Both the position numbers and the translations under genes were made by a program. A stretch of DNA of 64,000 bases from Tolypeutes matacus (lineage: Eukaryota; Chordata; Mammalia; Cingulata; Chlamyphoridae): contig JAKSZT010053764.1 in the NCBI GenBank assembly GCA_026826555.1, positions 36,259,907 through 36,323,906 on the forward strand. The letters are read 5' to 3'. Positions 1 through 11,834 of the stretch are shown in pieces. The notes beneath the pieces were generated by a model that ran no database searches, was not told the origin of the DNA, and was given only the letters and a program-made list of their open reading frames with translations. Positions within the stretch are counted from its first letter, which is position 1. Each line of letters starts with the position of its first letter.

Positions 1-592
1 CAACTCCTGCTGGCAACCCAGTGAGAGGGAGCATTCTCTGAGAGTGGGAGGGCTGTGACAGAAGGTGGAGAGGGGTTTCCTTTCTGTGGATTTGGCTGCC
101 TGGACCCCCTGATAGCTTTGGGGAGCAGATAAGCCTGCTTGAAGCAGTTCCAGGCTGAGGGGAGAGGCGAATCAGCTGAGGAAGCCTGATTTACCCAACA
201 TCCTGGTGATACTGAGGCTTGGCTCCAGAGAGGGCAGAGTCAGCCAATTTTATCGTTCTGCACTAACAAGCATCAGAGCTTCAGCTCCCCTGGGGAGGCT
301 AGGAAGTGGGGAGTGCTTGATTAGTTTCCACGAGCCTATTTAGGGTCCCCTCGGTGAAGGGAGTGGTCTAGAAGAGGACTTCTTTTGGGTCCCTTATTGC
401 GTAAAAAAAAAAAACAAAAAAAAAAAACATAGTAACTTTAAAAAAGAAAAAAAAATTTAACTTAGTTTAATCACTAAAATCTACCTCAAAACCTGCAAAT
501 AGAACCTTGCAGGGCAGTTGATTGATGAACACAAGCAGGCTGAGAGGTTCCACAAGGGCCCAAGAAGGAACACTGTTCTTCCTTAGCTTTGT

Positions 593-960
593 TTGACTGC
601 TTGCTTCTGTGGTTGTTTGTTTTTTCTTTGTTTCTTTGTTCTCTCTCTTGCTTTTCTTTCTTCTTTCCACACCCCCCCTTTTTTTTTCTTTTTTCTTTAT
701 TTTTTAAAATTAGGTGCTGCTAGCTTGTCTCTTCTTTGCTGTGCTTCTTCTTCCATGATTTCCCATTCTCTGTCTATATTGATTTTGTCTCCCAATATTA
801 TCTCTTTTCCTTCCTTCATCTTTCTGCCTTCTGCTTTCTGTTGCAGTTCTTACATATCACCTTTTTTCATTAGCCACAACTTAAGGGTGTCGATTTCTAT
901 TCTATCTATTCTGTTTTCTTCTTTTTAAAATTATTATTAACTTTTTCCTTTCAGCCCTTT
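593..960 (+). repeat. Polypyrimidine tract in L1 5'UTR
   Basis: About 370 bases consist mostly of C and T on the plus strand, including long T and C runs. The same tract occurs at the equivalent place in the second L1 (about 17190-17540), so it is a family trait of the 5'UTR and not a random microsatellite. The long open frame 593-928 exists only because of this base bias. Confidence 0.7.
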
Positions 961-1354
961 CTTTACTCTTTCTCTCTCTCCTCATCATTCTAGCCTTCTA
1001 AATCATTATATATATTTTCTTCTATTTGGTTTCCCAGTCCATTGTAGGTACTCCACTTCTTTTCCTATTACTCTACACTGCCTACATGAGTTAAATATTC
1101 ATTTTACTAACTCTTATATGGCCCCTCTTCTAACTTTTATCAATATTACTATTAGCCTTCTTCCTTTCTCACATCTTTCGATTCCTCTGGCCTGAATCTT
1201 TTGCCTTGAAGGGAAAAGAGAAAGAAGCAAGGAAATAAAATGAGAACAAAGTCTCAAAGAGAAAACTTAACACACACACAGAACCACCAGCTAAATAAAA
1301 CTCTAGAGCAGAGAGAGAAGCTAATCAACTGAATAAACCCATCAACATAAAATG

Positions 1355-2318
1355 ATGACTAGAGGGCAACAAAAAATTCTAAACCACACTGAGAAGCAGG
1401 AAGACATGGACCAGTCCAATGAACAAACTAAAAACCAGGAAGAGATGCAGAACATTGAATAACTAATCAAAGTTTTCTAAACAAATATCATGAACCAACT
1501 TAATGAAGTAAAGGAAGAGGTTAAGAATATTAAGAAAACAATGGGGGAACAAACTGAAGAAATTGTAAACATACATAAAAAGATAACAGATATGATGGTG
1601 AGGAATGGCACAATCCAAGAAATCAAAAAGATACTGGATCACATAACAGCAGATTTGAACAGGCAGAAGAAAGAATTAGTGATGTAGAAGACAATTCATC
1701 TGAAATCAAACAGATAGAAGAACAGATAGACAAAAAGATAGAAAAAATCCAGCAGGGACCCAGGGATTTAACCGACAACAGAAAATGCACAAACATACGC
1801 ATTATGGGCATCCCAGAAGGATAAGAGAAGGGCAAGGGAACAGAAGGAGTGTTGAAGAAAATAATGGCTGAAACTTCCCAACCCTATTGAGAGAGATGGA
1901 TGTACATGTCCAGGAAGCACAGCATACCCCAAACAGTATAAATCCCAACAGGCCAACTCCAAGAAATATACTTGTCAAAATGTCCAATGCTCAAGACAAA
2001 GAGAAAATACTCAAGGCAGCAAGAGAAAGGAGAACCATCATATACAAGGGAAGCACAATAAGATTTCTCACTGAAACCATGGAGGCAAGAAGACAGTGTT
2101 ATGACATAGTTAAAGTACTAAAAGAAAAAAACTTCCAGCCATGAATTCTCTATCCAGCAAAACTGGCATTCAAAAATGAAGGAGAGTTCAAAATATTCAC
2201 AGATAAACAGAAATTAAGAGAGTATGCCAATAAGAAACCTGTACTTCAAGAAATACTAAAGGAAGTTCTACAAGTTGAAAGGAAAAAACAAGGGAGAGAG
2301 CATTGGAGGACAGTGTAA
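1355..2318 (+). pseudogene. L1 ORF1 (RNA-binding protein) pseudogene
   Basis: ORF1p normally forms coiled-coil trimers that coat L1 RNA. The start is taken at 1355 because the matching ATG in the other copies (17703; 28524 on the minus strand) begins with a conserved MPRxQQKI-type N-terminus; here it reads MTRGQQKI. A Lys/Glu-rich coiled-coil part is visible at 1490-1684 and the RNA-binding C-terminal part at 1887-2141 (motif RRTIIYKG). The frame is interrupted by a stop at about 1459, another at 1685-1687, and frameshifts near 1800-1890 and 2140. Read in the right frame, the C-terminus ends at a TAA at 2316-2318, 63 bases before ORF2. It is inactive. Confidence 0.85.
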
Positions 2319-2381
2319 AAACAACTAAAAAGACAAAAGAGAAATAAAAACAACATATGCATACATTAACCCAAAGAAAAT

Positions 2382-5300
2382 ATGGCTGAAGTAAGACATT
2401 CGTTGCGAGTAATAACACTGAATGTTAATGGATTAAATTCACCACTGAAGAGACATAGATTGGCAGAATGGATAAGGAAATATGATCCATCTATATGCTG
2501 TCTACAAGAAACCCACCTTCAACCCAAGGATTCAAGGAGGCTGAAAGTGAATGGCTGGAAAACAATTTTATAAGCTAACAATAGCCAAAAAAGGGCAGGA
2601 GTAGCTATCCTAATATCAGACAAAATAGACTTTAAATGCAAAACTATTGTAAGAGAGAAAGATGGACACTATATATTAGTAAAAGGGGTAATCTCTCAAG
2701 AAGAGAGAACAATCATAAACATTTATGCAACTAATCGGGGTGCCACAAAATACATGAGGCACACTCTGGAAAAACTAAGTGGAGAAATAAATGCCTCTAC
2801 AATTATAGTGAGTGACTTTAATACACCATTATCACCATTAGACAGACCATCTAGACAGAGAATCAATAAAGAAACAAAGTCTCTGAACAATACATTAGAG
2901 GACCTGGACCTAACAGACATATACAGAACATTACACTGAAATACAGCAGGATTTACATTCTTCTCGAGTGCACATGGATCATACTCCAAGATAGGGCACA
3001 TGCTAGGCCACAGAACAACTCTCAATGAATTCAGAAAGATTGAGATTATACAAAGTAACTTCTCAGACCACAATAGAATGAAATTGGAAATCACTAAGGG
3101 CCAGAAAAAACAAATTAGGCACAAAGATATGGAAGTTAAACAACACACTCTTAGACAAACAGTGGGTCAAGGAGGAAATCTCAAGAGAAATCAGTAACTG
3201 CCTTGAAACTAATGAAAATGACAATACAACATATCAAAACCTAGGGGATGCAGCGAAAGCTGTCCTGAGAGGGAAGTTCATAGCCATAAATACATATTAA
3301 AAAAGAAGAAAGAGCTAAAATTGAAGACCTAACTGCACACTTGGAGGAACTGGAAAAACAACAACAAACTGAACCTAAAAGAAGTAGAAAGAAGGAAATA
3401 ACAAAGATTAGAGCAGAATTAAATGAAATAGAGAATATGAAAGCACTAGAAAAAAATAAATAAAACCAAAGCTGGTTCTTTGAGAATATCGATAAAATTG
3501 ACAAACCCTTAGCCAGAGTAACAAAGAAAAAGAGAGAACAGATGCAAATACAGAAAATAAGTAATGAGAAAGGGGATATCACTACTGACCCCACAGAAAT
3601 AAAGAGTATCATAAGAGGAAACTTTGAAAAATTATATGCCAACAAAATGATAATTTAGAGGAAATGGACAAATTCCTAGAAACTCACAAACCGCCTATAT
3701 TGACAAAAGAAGAAACCGATGAACTCAACAGTCCAATTATAAGTAAAGAGATAGATTCAGTCATCAAAAACCTCCCACCTAAGAAGAGCCCAGGACCAGA
3801 TGGCTTCACAGCTGAATTCTACCAAACATTCTGGAAAAAGCTAACACCAATCCTGCTTAAGCTCTTCCAAAAAATAGAAGTAGAAGGAATATTGCCTAAC
3901 TCATTCTATGATGCCAACATTTCCCTAATACCAAAGCCAAACAAAGATACCACAAGAAAGGAAAATTACAGACCAATTTCTCTAATGAACCTAGATGCTA
4001 AAATTCTCAAGAAATACTTGCTAATTCCATTCAACAACATACCAAAAGAATTATTCACCATGTCCAAGTGGGTTTCATCCTGGGTATGCAAGGATGGTTC
4101 AGTATAAGAAAATCAATCAATGTAATACACCACATAAACAGATTGAAAGAAAAAAATCGCATGATCATCTCTATAGATTCAGAAAAAGCATTCGACAAAA
4201 TATAGCACTCTTTCCTGATAAAAACACGGCAAAAGATAAGAATAGAAGGAAACTTTCTGAATATGATAAAGGATATATATGAAAAACCCAAAGCTAACAT
4301 CATCTTTAGTGGTGAAATCCTAAAAGCCTTCCTTCTGAGATCGGGAACAAGACAAGGATGCCCACTGTCACCACTCCTATTTAACATTGTCTTAGAAGTA
4401 CTTGCTCGAGCACTGACGCAGGAAAAAGATATAAAAGTATCCAAATTGGAAAAGAAGAAGTAAAAATTTCATTATTTGCAGACGACATGATCCTATACAT
4501 AGAAAGCCCTGAGAAATCTACAAGAAAGCTTCTAGAACTTATAAAGGAGTTCAGTAATGTCACAGGCTTTATCAGTGCTCAAAAATCAGTAGCATTTCTG
4601 TACACCAATAACGAGCAATCTGAGGAGGAAATAAAAAAAAAATACCATTTCCAATAGTAACTAAAAGAATCAAATATCTAGGAATAAATTTAAAGATGTA
4701 AATGACTTATATACAGAAAACTACACCACACTGTTAAAGGAAATCAAAGAAGACTTAAATAAAGGGAAGAATATTCCCTGTTCATGGATAGGAAGACTAA
4801 ACATCATCAGGATGTCTATCCTACCCAAACTAATCTACAGATTTAATACAATCCTAATAAAAATCAACACTGTATTTTTTAAGGAACTGGAAAAACTAAC
4901 TATAAAATATATTTGGAAAGGTAAGAGGCCCCGAATCACCAAAGACATATTGAAAAAGAAAAATAAAGTTGGAGGTATCACACTACCTGACTTTAAAACA
5001 TACTACAAAGCTACAGTGATCAAAACTGCATGGTATTGGCACGAGGATAGACATACTGACTGATAGAACCGAATTGAGAGTTCTGATATAGATCCTCACA
5101 TATACACTCACCTATATTTAACAAGGCCACCAAGCCCACTCAGTTGGGAGAGAAAGGCCTCTTTAAGAAGTGGTGTTTGGAGAACTGGATATCCATATCC
5201 AAAAGAATGAGAGAGGAATGCCATCTCATACCTTATACAAAAACCAACTCAAGATGGATCAAAGATCTAAATATAAGAGCCAAAACCATAAAGACCTTGG

Positions 5301-6021
5301 AAGATAATGTAGGGAAGCATATACAGGACCTTGTAATAGGAAATGGTTTCATGAACTTCACACTCAAAGCATGAGCAGCAAAAGAAAAAATAGATAAATG
5401 GGATCTCCTCAAAATTAAAAACTTCTGCACCTCAAAGGATATTATTAAGAAAATAAAAAGGCAGCCTACCCAATGGGAGAAAATATTTGGCAGCCATATA
5501 TCTGATAGGAGCCTAATATCCTGCATATATAAAGAAATCCTACACCTCAAAAAGAAAAAGAAAAACAACCCATTTAAAAAATGGGCAAGTGACCTGAAAT
5601 GACACTTCACCAAGGAAGAAATACAAATGGCTAAATAGCACATGAAAAAATGCTCGACATCGCTAGCTATTAGGGAAATGCAAATCAAAACTACAATGAG
5701 ATACCATCCTACACCCATCAGCATGGCAGCTATTAAAAATCAGCAGACTGTAAGTGTTGGAGAGGATTTGGAGGAATAGGAACCCTCATCCACTGCTGGT
5801 GGGATTGTGGAATGGTCCAGCCACTGTGGAAGACAGTTTGGCAGTTCCTCAGAAAACTAACAATAGATCTTCCATATGATCCAGCAATTCCACTGCTGCG
5901 AATATACCCAGGAAAATTGAAAGCAAAAACACGAACAGATATATGCACACCAATGTTCATAGTGGCATTGTTCACTATTGCCAAAAGTTGGAATCAGCCC
6001 CTGTGCCCATCAACAGATTAA
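2382..6021 (+). pseudogene. L1 ORF2 (endonuclease-reverse transcriptase) pseudogene
   Basis: ORF2p nicks target DNA and reverse transcribes L1 RNA. The endonuclease part (2382-3190) shows TLNVNGLNSP, CCLQETHL, an SDFNTPLS block near 2812 and an SDHNRMKLE block near 3065. The reverse transcriptase part (about 3660-4900) shows [15 protein letters not shown] at 3781, [14 protein letters not shown] near 4345 and the catalytic FADDM at 4475-4489. A Cys-rich C-terminal remnant runs to 6021 (ends near SWNQPLCPSTD). Stops occur at 2571, 2938, 3195 and 5061 among others, with several frameshifts, so no protein can be made. Total span fits a complete ORF2 without large deletions. Confidence 0.9.
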
Positions 6022-6524
6022 TGGATAAACAAAATGTGGTACATACATACAATGGAATATTACTCAGCTGTAAGAAGGAATAAAGTGCTAACACACGGAA
6101 TAACGTGGATCAATCTTGAAGACCTTATGTTGAGTGAAGCAAGCCAGGCATTGAAGGATGAACACTACATGACCTCACTTATTTGAATTGAGGAAGGTGA
6201 GCAGTCTCTGAGAACCATTGTCTGAAAGATAGGTTAACAAGGGAGAGAAGGAAAAGAGAAGGTTGTGAGCCATCAAACATATGGATGTAACCTATGGTAA
6301 AGTGATAGAGTATAGTTGCATATTGAAGGATAGGACAGGTGGGTAGTGATATTACTGGGTTTGGTGGTGCATGGTTGACAGGTGGGTAGATTAGGAAGGG
6401 CGGGTTAGAATACCCAGGATACTGGGGGTAGAGATGGGAGGGGGACTAGGTGAACATGGGATTTGTGGGTATGATGTTGAAAGTGCAGGAGTGGGAATGC
6501 TTTTAGGGCATTATGACAAGGAAG

Positions 6525-7185
6525 TGTCACTGGTTTGGGGTGTAGGTTGGGGGGGCATTCAGGGAGGGGCGCATCTGGAGTAGGCTTCTGGGGAGTGTGT
6601 GAGTATTCATCCTGTCATAATGTATTGTGTCGGGGAGTGGAGACCCACACGGTGAGTGGGAAGGGGATGGACCCCCATCTTTGGGAGGACCGATTCACCC
6701 AGAAACAGACAGGTGGCTGTCTCTTAGGAGCAAGGGTGGATCCTAATAGGGGAGGACAATCAGCGTGTCAAGACCTCTTGTTGCATATAACTATGAATCT
6801 TGTCATCCAATGAGTGAAGACGGGGGTGGCATGTGCCGCAGGGGGATGGGGAGGAAGGAACAGAAAAGATCAAACAGGGGTTATTTAGTGGTCAGGAGAA
6901 ATGTTTTTCATCACCTTACAGTGATGGACACAGGACATGGTAAATACCATCAAAAATTATTAAACTGTACCATCTAGATTTTAAACTATACTGTAAACCA
7001 TTGACAATGTTTAGTAGCTAAGCTTCACTATCTGTATAACAGTTATAACAATGCTATGATCCACATAAAAAAAGTTTTAATATGGGGTGTGGAAAGGGGA
7101 AGGAGGTTGGGTATATGGGGGTCTCTAGTATTCTGTGTGTGACTTTGCTGTGACCTAAAACTTCTTTGAAAATTAAATGAAAATT
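6525..7185 (+). repeat. L1 3'UTR, first (short) copy
   Basis: G-rich L1 3'UTR with the usual end block: a dinucleotide-poor stretch with 'accattgacaatg' near 7000 and 'ctaaaacttctttgaaa' at about 7156. It is homologous to the second half (7440-9035) but lacks the roughly 0.9 kb block found there. The same arrangement recurs at 21590-22260. Confidence 0.75.
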
Positions 7186-7439
7186 TGGGAGACACTGGGA
7201 AGTGAGAGGGGGCAGGTGCCATAATACAGACTGGACACCCGATAATGCAGTGATAAAGGGAAAAATGTTTAAAATTTTTTTTTTTAATTTTTTTTGAATA
7301 TCCCAATATCCCAATCCTTTAATTTTATTTTATTTCTAGTGTTTTTTTTTAAATTTCCATGTATTTTATCTCATATTTAAACTTATCTTTATTATTTCAT
7401 TTTCCTATTAATTGTATTTGGCTATTATATGGGCTTCAT

Positions 7440-9035
7440 CTTCAAGGAAGGTTTGGATCACAGACGGGTTACAGAGGGGACAGGAGAGGATAATTGGTGG
7501 GGCGTGCCTGGGATGGGGGTTTCATGGGAGGAAGTTCACCTGAATATACATGAAAGATATATAAAATTGTTCAAATGATCAAGGGGTGGGCATGGTCACA
7601 GTGGGTAGACAATAAATGAGGGAATACTGAATTTCCATCCTGGAGAGCTCTGCCACATTCTCCAAAGGAGCAGCAACAGTCCCCCGAGTGGAGGGGCAGT
7701 GTCTGGCAAAGGAGGGGTGTCCACTGATGAGTTCTTGTTATTGATGACTAGCCTTACGAGTATTTGTTCTTGTAATTGAAACTTAGCCTACTGTTATGGG
7801 GTGTCTAAGGGTTGCCACCTGAGTGCCTCCTTGTTGCTCAAATGTGGCTTCTCTCTGAGCCAAACTCAGCATATGAATGCATTACCTTCCCCCCAGCATG
7901 GGACATGACTCCCGGGGATGAGCCTCCCTGGCAACGAGGGATTAATACCAAGTGCCAACTGGCAATATGACTGGAAAAAGACCTTGAATAAAAGGGGGAA
8001 AGGTAAAGACAAATTAATTCATGTGGCTAAGAGACTTAGGGAGGTCATTGCAGAGGTAATGCTTATGCACACCTCAGTAGCATCTCATAGAATACCAAAG
8101 TGGATATCACCCCACACAGAGGGGCTCCTGAGGCCCTGGAGATACCCAGGTTCTATATAAGAGGGGATAGCTCCAGAGATTGATGCCATATTTGTGGGCT
8201 CTACTTTGGAATCTGTGCTCCTGAGAGTGACAGAGTTGGACTCAAATAAGTCCTCCCTGCACATGGTCCGTCAGTCCCTTCTATTCAAACCTATATGTGG
8301 TGCTGGAGTTTGTAGGCGTACTTTCAGAGACTGGAGCCTTTGGCCTACCCATGTGCCAGCTGTGCCTGGAATCTCGGTGAAGCTGCAACTCCTACTCTAC
8401 GGCTCAATGGTCTCACCCAAGTCACCTGGTGAGGAGATGATGATAGACAACGGCCATCCCAGGGAATGGAGAGAGTCTGCAGCTGTAGGCAGGATAATCC
8501 CATCCATCTTATCCCCTCTCTCTTGAAAGTGGTGTGGACATCATCATCCCAGACTCCTCAGGATTGGGGGAAGAGCTATGGGCTAGAGTGGACTTACTGG
8601 TATTCTGTTGTAGACATATTGTGATTCAAGCAATGGAAGAAATTACAACATTGAGGTGGAGCCAGTGGCCACTGGATGCTTTCAGGGCAGGGAGAGGGAA
8701 AAGCAGTTGTAATACAGGGGCTTTTTCGGGACTTGGGAATTATCCCGAGTGATATTACAATGACAGATATAGGCCATTTTATATCAGCATATAACATGCA
8801 GAACTGTGTGGGAGAGAGTGTGGTCTATAATGTGAACTATGATCCATGCTTAGTGGCAGAGCTCCAGGATGTGTATATCCATTGCAGGTGATGTGCCACA
8901 CTAATGAAAGATGTTTATGTGGAGGTTGTGGGAGGTGTGGGAGGTGGGGAACATGGGAATCCCTGTAATTTTTGTGTAACATATATGTAATCTAAGCATC
9001 TTTTAAAATATAAAAAAAATAAATAAACAAAGTAT
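7440..9035 (+). repeat. L1 3'UTR, second (long) copy with extra 0.9 kb block
   Basis: This repeats the layout of 6525-7185: a G-rich start, 'tggagagctctgccac' near 7642, and a terminal part 'ccacactaatgaaagatg' near 8896 followed by an A-rich tail. Between about 7795 and 8690 it holds a block absent from the short copy (for example 'gatgagcctccctggca' near 7917). No long reading frame is convincing in this block. The same long copy exists at 22420-23995. Confidence 0.75.
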
Positions 9036-9039
9036 ACTA

Positions 9040-9384
9040 AATGAAAAAATAATAAATATCCTGCATGTGTGGGGAAAGAACCTGGGTTTCTAACTGAATT
9101 CTATAAAAGGAATAAAAACTCATTATCAAAGCAAGCCATTTTCACTAATTGAAGGGAATATAAGATGACTATCAATACACATCTATGAATCAATTACACA
9201 AATTGTCTCTGTAACTACAATTCTCAGATTTAGTTGAGCTATACTTTGAAAAGAATGGTGGCCTATGATGATAGACACAAATCTTTCCACTTTATCACTA
9301 CACCATTAATCCCAGCCATGGCCATTAATGTAGAGGTAGAGGAGTAGCAGTGAGAGGAGTAGCAGTGAGAATCATCCAGATCCT
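9040..9384. other. Unique sequence, nothing recognised
   Basis: AT-rich sequence after the L1 tail with no recognisable repeat, coding signal or RNA gene. A short direct repeat 'aggagtagcagtgaga' lies at about 9340-9370. Confidence 0.4.
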
Positions 9385-9548
9385 TGCAACTCAATGTAGG
9401 CCATAGACCAGGAACATCAATATTACCTAGAATCTTAATGGAAATATTGAGTCTCAAGTCCCATCCCAGACTCACTACATCAAAATCTGCAATTTAACAA
9501 AATTTTTCAGTGATTTGTATGCACATTAAAGGTAGAGAAGCACTGAGG
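9385..9548 (-). mobile_element. MER5A-like hAT DNA transposon relic
   Basis: Diverged match to the short non-autonomous MER5 family (hAT-Charlie): 'catcaatattacctagaa', 'caagtcccatcccagac' and the end 'taaaggtagagaagcactg' follow the MER5 order. It has no coding capacity. Identification is from memory of the family pattern; strand follows the usual consensus orientation and is uncertain. Confidence 0.6.
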
Positions 9549-9557
9549 TGCAGCAAT

Positions 9558-9640
9558 GGTTTTCAAGCATGTCTACACATCAGTACTTTTATGGTTCTGT
9601 AGGTGATTCCAATGTCAGCCAAGGCTGAGAACCATGAGAA
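9558..9640 (+). mobile_element. Short MER5-like relic with terminal inverted repeats
   Basis: An 83-bp piece begins 'aatggttttcaa' and ends 'ctgagaaccat', which are near-inverted ends of the MER5 type, with 'aggtgattccaatg' inside. It sits directly after another MER5-like relic. Confidence 0.5.
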
Positions 9641-11372
9641 TAGCTTGGGGACTGAACATATTATTGCTTTGAGGGTAGGAAAAGAACAGTCATTATCATG
9701 TGGAAACAGGTTCCCCAGAATTAGAGGATTTATTAGAAGTGTTAAAAAGGGCAGCTTGGCATATATGAAAAGAATGACTATATAGAACCATTTCATTATT
9801 TGAGGGATAGGATAGCAACCCATCTCAAACTAGGTGACCTGCTTGGTCTCTTTAGTCTTTGTCTTTTGAATAAACCTTATAATTTAGATGATTCCATATT
9901 CTCTCTGAGATTCCACCTGGTCTTAACAAAGCCTTCTGAAAAGGCTCTCTTGTGGAATAATGATTTATTACCCATCTTTTTTTAAAATTTTTTATGGCAT
10001 GTGAGTTTTGATAGAGTTAGCAAAGTTTTCAAGTGTTTGTTAGATTAACCATCATTGAGGCCTCCTGCCTTTACCTTAGAATCAAACCTGGGCACACAGA
10101 CAGGTAAATGCCATTTGAAAATCCTTTTCTGTCCCTGGATCAGTGAAGAACCCATCAGATTAAGTCCCAGAGGACAAGTGCAAGGACTGGCATAAGTAAT
10201 AAAAGGAAAAGACATTATTCCGAAGCTAATATGATATCACCTTACCAAGGTCCCAGAAATCATCACCCAGTTCACTGATTTGGTACCCCCTCATTAATAA
10301 TATTGGTGAAATTCTGCCTTATTGCTTAACATTTAAAGTATGCCTTTAAAAGCCTACAAAAAGAAATTGAACCTGCCTAATGAAATAAAATGCACAGGCT
10401 ACTAACTAGTTATCTAAAAGCAAACAAATTTATAGACTAAGTTCAGATAAAGCTCTAGTGGGTTCTGGTATTTACTGATTCTCCGAAAGAAGGGAGAAGT
10501 CTGTGTCGAGTCTGGCCAGCTTTGCATTGGGTCCTCTTCTTCCTACCTGTTGCTAATTATACCTCATTTTCAGACCTCTGCATTTCATTTTGGTGTCTTA
10601 GATTCCTGGAACTAGAATTTATCTCCTAATTGCAGAGTTCTAAGTTTCAGATTGCCATTGTTCCTCACAACCCATCTACTATATTTCTATTGCTCTTGCT
10701 ATTTCTGTGCTTAATTGCTAATTTCACAGATCTGTGGAATGCTGGAAGTACAATTCTCCTCCAGTGTAATTGCTTTCTGCAAAAATTGCCTCCCACAAAG
10801 CTCCTTCTGCAAAAATTGCATTCTGTTTGGTATTACCTGTGAATGTCTGTGGATGCCTTTTCAGCTCTACAGAGCGGCCTTTTACAGACCTCCTTGGCTT
10901 TAGACAAGAAAAAGATATCTCCCTGATTGGAACACCCCCTTTAATTAGGAGCCTTTTTAGTATGGTTATTTCAGGTGTCCCATTGTCTGACATCCCTCTT
11001 GGGTATAGCAATTGATGTTAAAAGTGATCTGATTGGTATCACTTTTGTCTTTTTAATATTTCATGTTCAGTTAAAAAATGTTACATCTATTAAAAAGTTC
11101 CTGGATACTTAAATATCATTTGACTACAAATAGTACAATACACAAACATGCTTTTCAACATACAATTCTGCACAAATGATTTACCTTCTAAACATGAACA
11201 AACGGCCCTACTGTGTGTGAAGTGGTATACTAGATTCAGTGAAGAATGAAAAGATTCAGAATAAGTGTGCCCTGCTCTCTCGAAGCCCTTGAGTAAGGAA
11301 AACACAAATAACTGTTATCCCAAACCAAATGCAATTGGTGCTCCAAAGGAACAAACAAAAGAGTTGTAAGTG
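9641..11372. other. Mostly unique sequence, weak L2 trace at its end
   Basis: No gene is recognised. At 10772 and 10807 the motif 'ttctgcaaaaattgc' occurs twice, 35 bases apart, next to CT-rich text. The stretch 11205-11300 ('ctactgtgtgtgaagtg' to 'tctcgaagcccttgag') resembles the antisense L2 pattern. Overlapping short open frames at 10630-11015 show no protein-like pattern. Confidence 0.35.
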
Positions 11373-11823
11373 GGGAAGCAGATGTGGCTCAAATGGTTGG
11401 GCATCCGTCTCCCATATGGAGGGACCTGGGTTCAACCCCCGGGACCTCCCGGGAAAAATAAAGAAAAATATAGAAGGCACGTGGGCCGCCAGGCCCCGTG
11501 TGTGGATGCCCTGTCAGTCTCCGTCAGGCCCCGCCGAGCCATGCAGCAAAATGATGATTTAACAGGAGAGTGACACAAGGGAGACAAGACAGGCCAAAAA
11601 ACCTGGAACTAAGGTGGCGCAGGCAGTAGGATGCCTCTCTCCCACATCGGAGGTTCCCAGGATCAAATCCCGGTGAAGACGGGAGGAGAAGAATGAGAAG
11701 AGAGGGCAGGAAACAGACACAGAGAATTGCCCAGAAAATGGACACAAAAACAGCAAAAACTGGGGGTGCGGGGTGGGAGGGTGTAGGTAAAAGTGGATAA
11801 AAGTAAATAAATAGATTTTTAAA
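11373..11823 (+). mobile_element. Dimeric tRNA-derived DAS-type SINE
   Basis: Two tRNA-like units lie in tandem. Unit 1 (from 11373) has an A box 'tgtggctcaaatggtt' and B box 'gggttcaacccc'; unit 2 (from about 11600) has 'aactaaggtggcgcaggcag' and B box 'aggatcaaatcccgg'. The tail holds 'aaataaatagatttttaaa'. A weak 11-bp TSD flanks it (agttgtaagtg at 11362-11372; agcgttaagtg at 11824-11834). The element is non-coding, originally transcribed by Pol III and moved by L1 enzymes. Confidence 0.82.
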
Positions 11824-11834
11824 AGCGTTAAGTG

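Larger units (their letters stand above)
1..9035 (+). mobile_element. LINE-1 (L1) element, nearly full length, 5' end outside window
   Basis: This is an autonomous-type non-LTR retrotransposon, now dead. Order: 5'UTR (1-1354), broken ORF1 (1355-2318), broken ORF2 (2382-6021), short 3'UTR (to about 7185), A/T-rich joint (7186-7440), and a second longer 3'UTR ending in an A-rich tail near 9005-9035. Position 1 aligns with about 16460 of the second L1 in this window, so roughly 250 bp of the 5'UTR lie upstream of the window. ORF2 aligns over its whole length with no large deletion, unlike the other L1s here. Stops and frameshifts in both ORFs show it is inactive. No TSD can be tested because the left edge is missing. 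Confidence 0.93.

Noticed and set aside
593..928. 111-codon open frame on the plus strand
   Set aside because: Made of Phe/Ser/Leu runs from a polypyrimidine tract in an L1 5'UTR; not a protein gene.
8194..8526. 110-codon open frame in the extra 3'UTR block
   Set aside because: The equivalent block in the second L1 (22735-23640) does not keep this frame.
10630..11015. Several overlapping open frames on both strands
   Set aside because: No protein-like pattern, no splice context, and frames overlap on both strands.
11373..11450. tRNA gene
   Set aside because: A and B boxes are present, but the unit is the head of a SINE with tail and TSD, not a foldable stand-alone tRNA.
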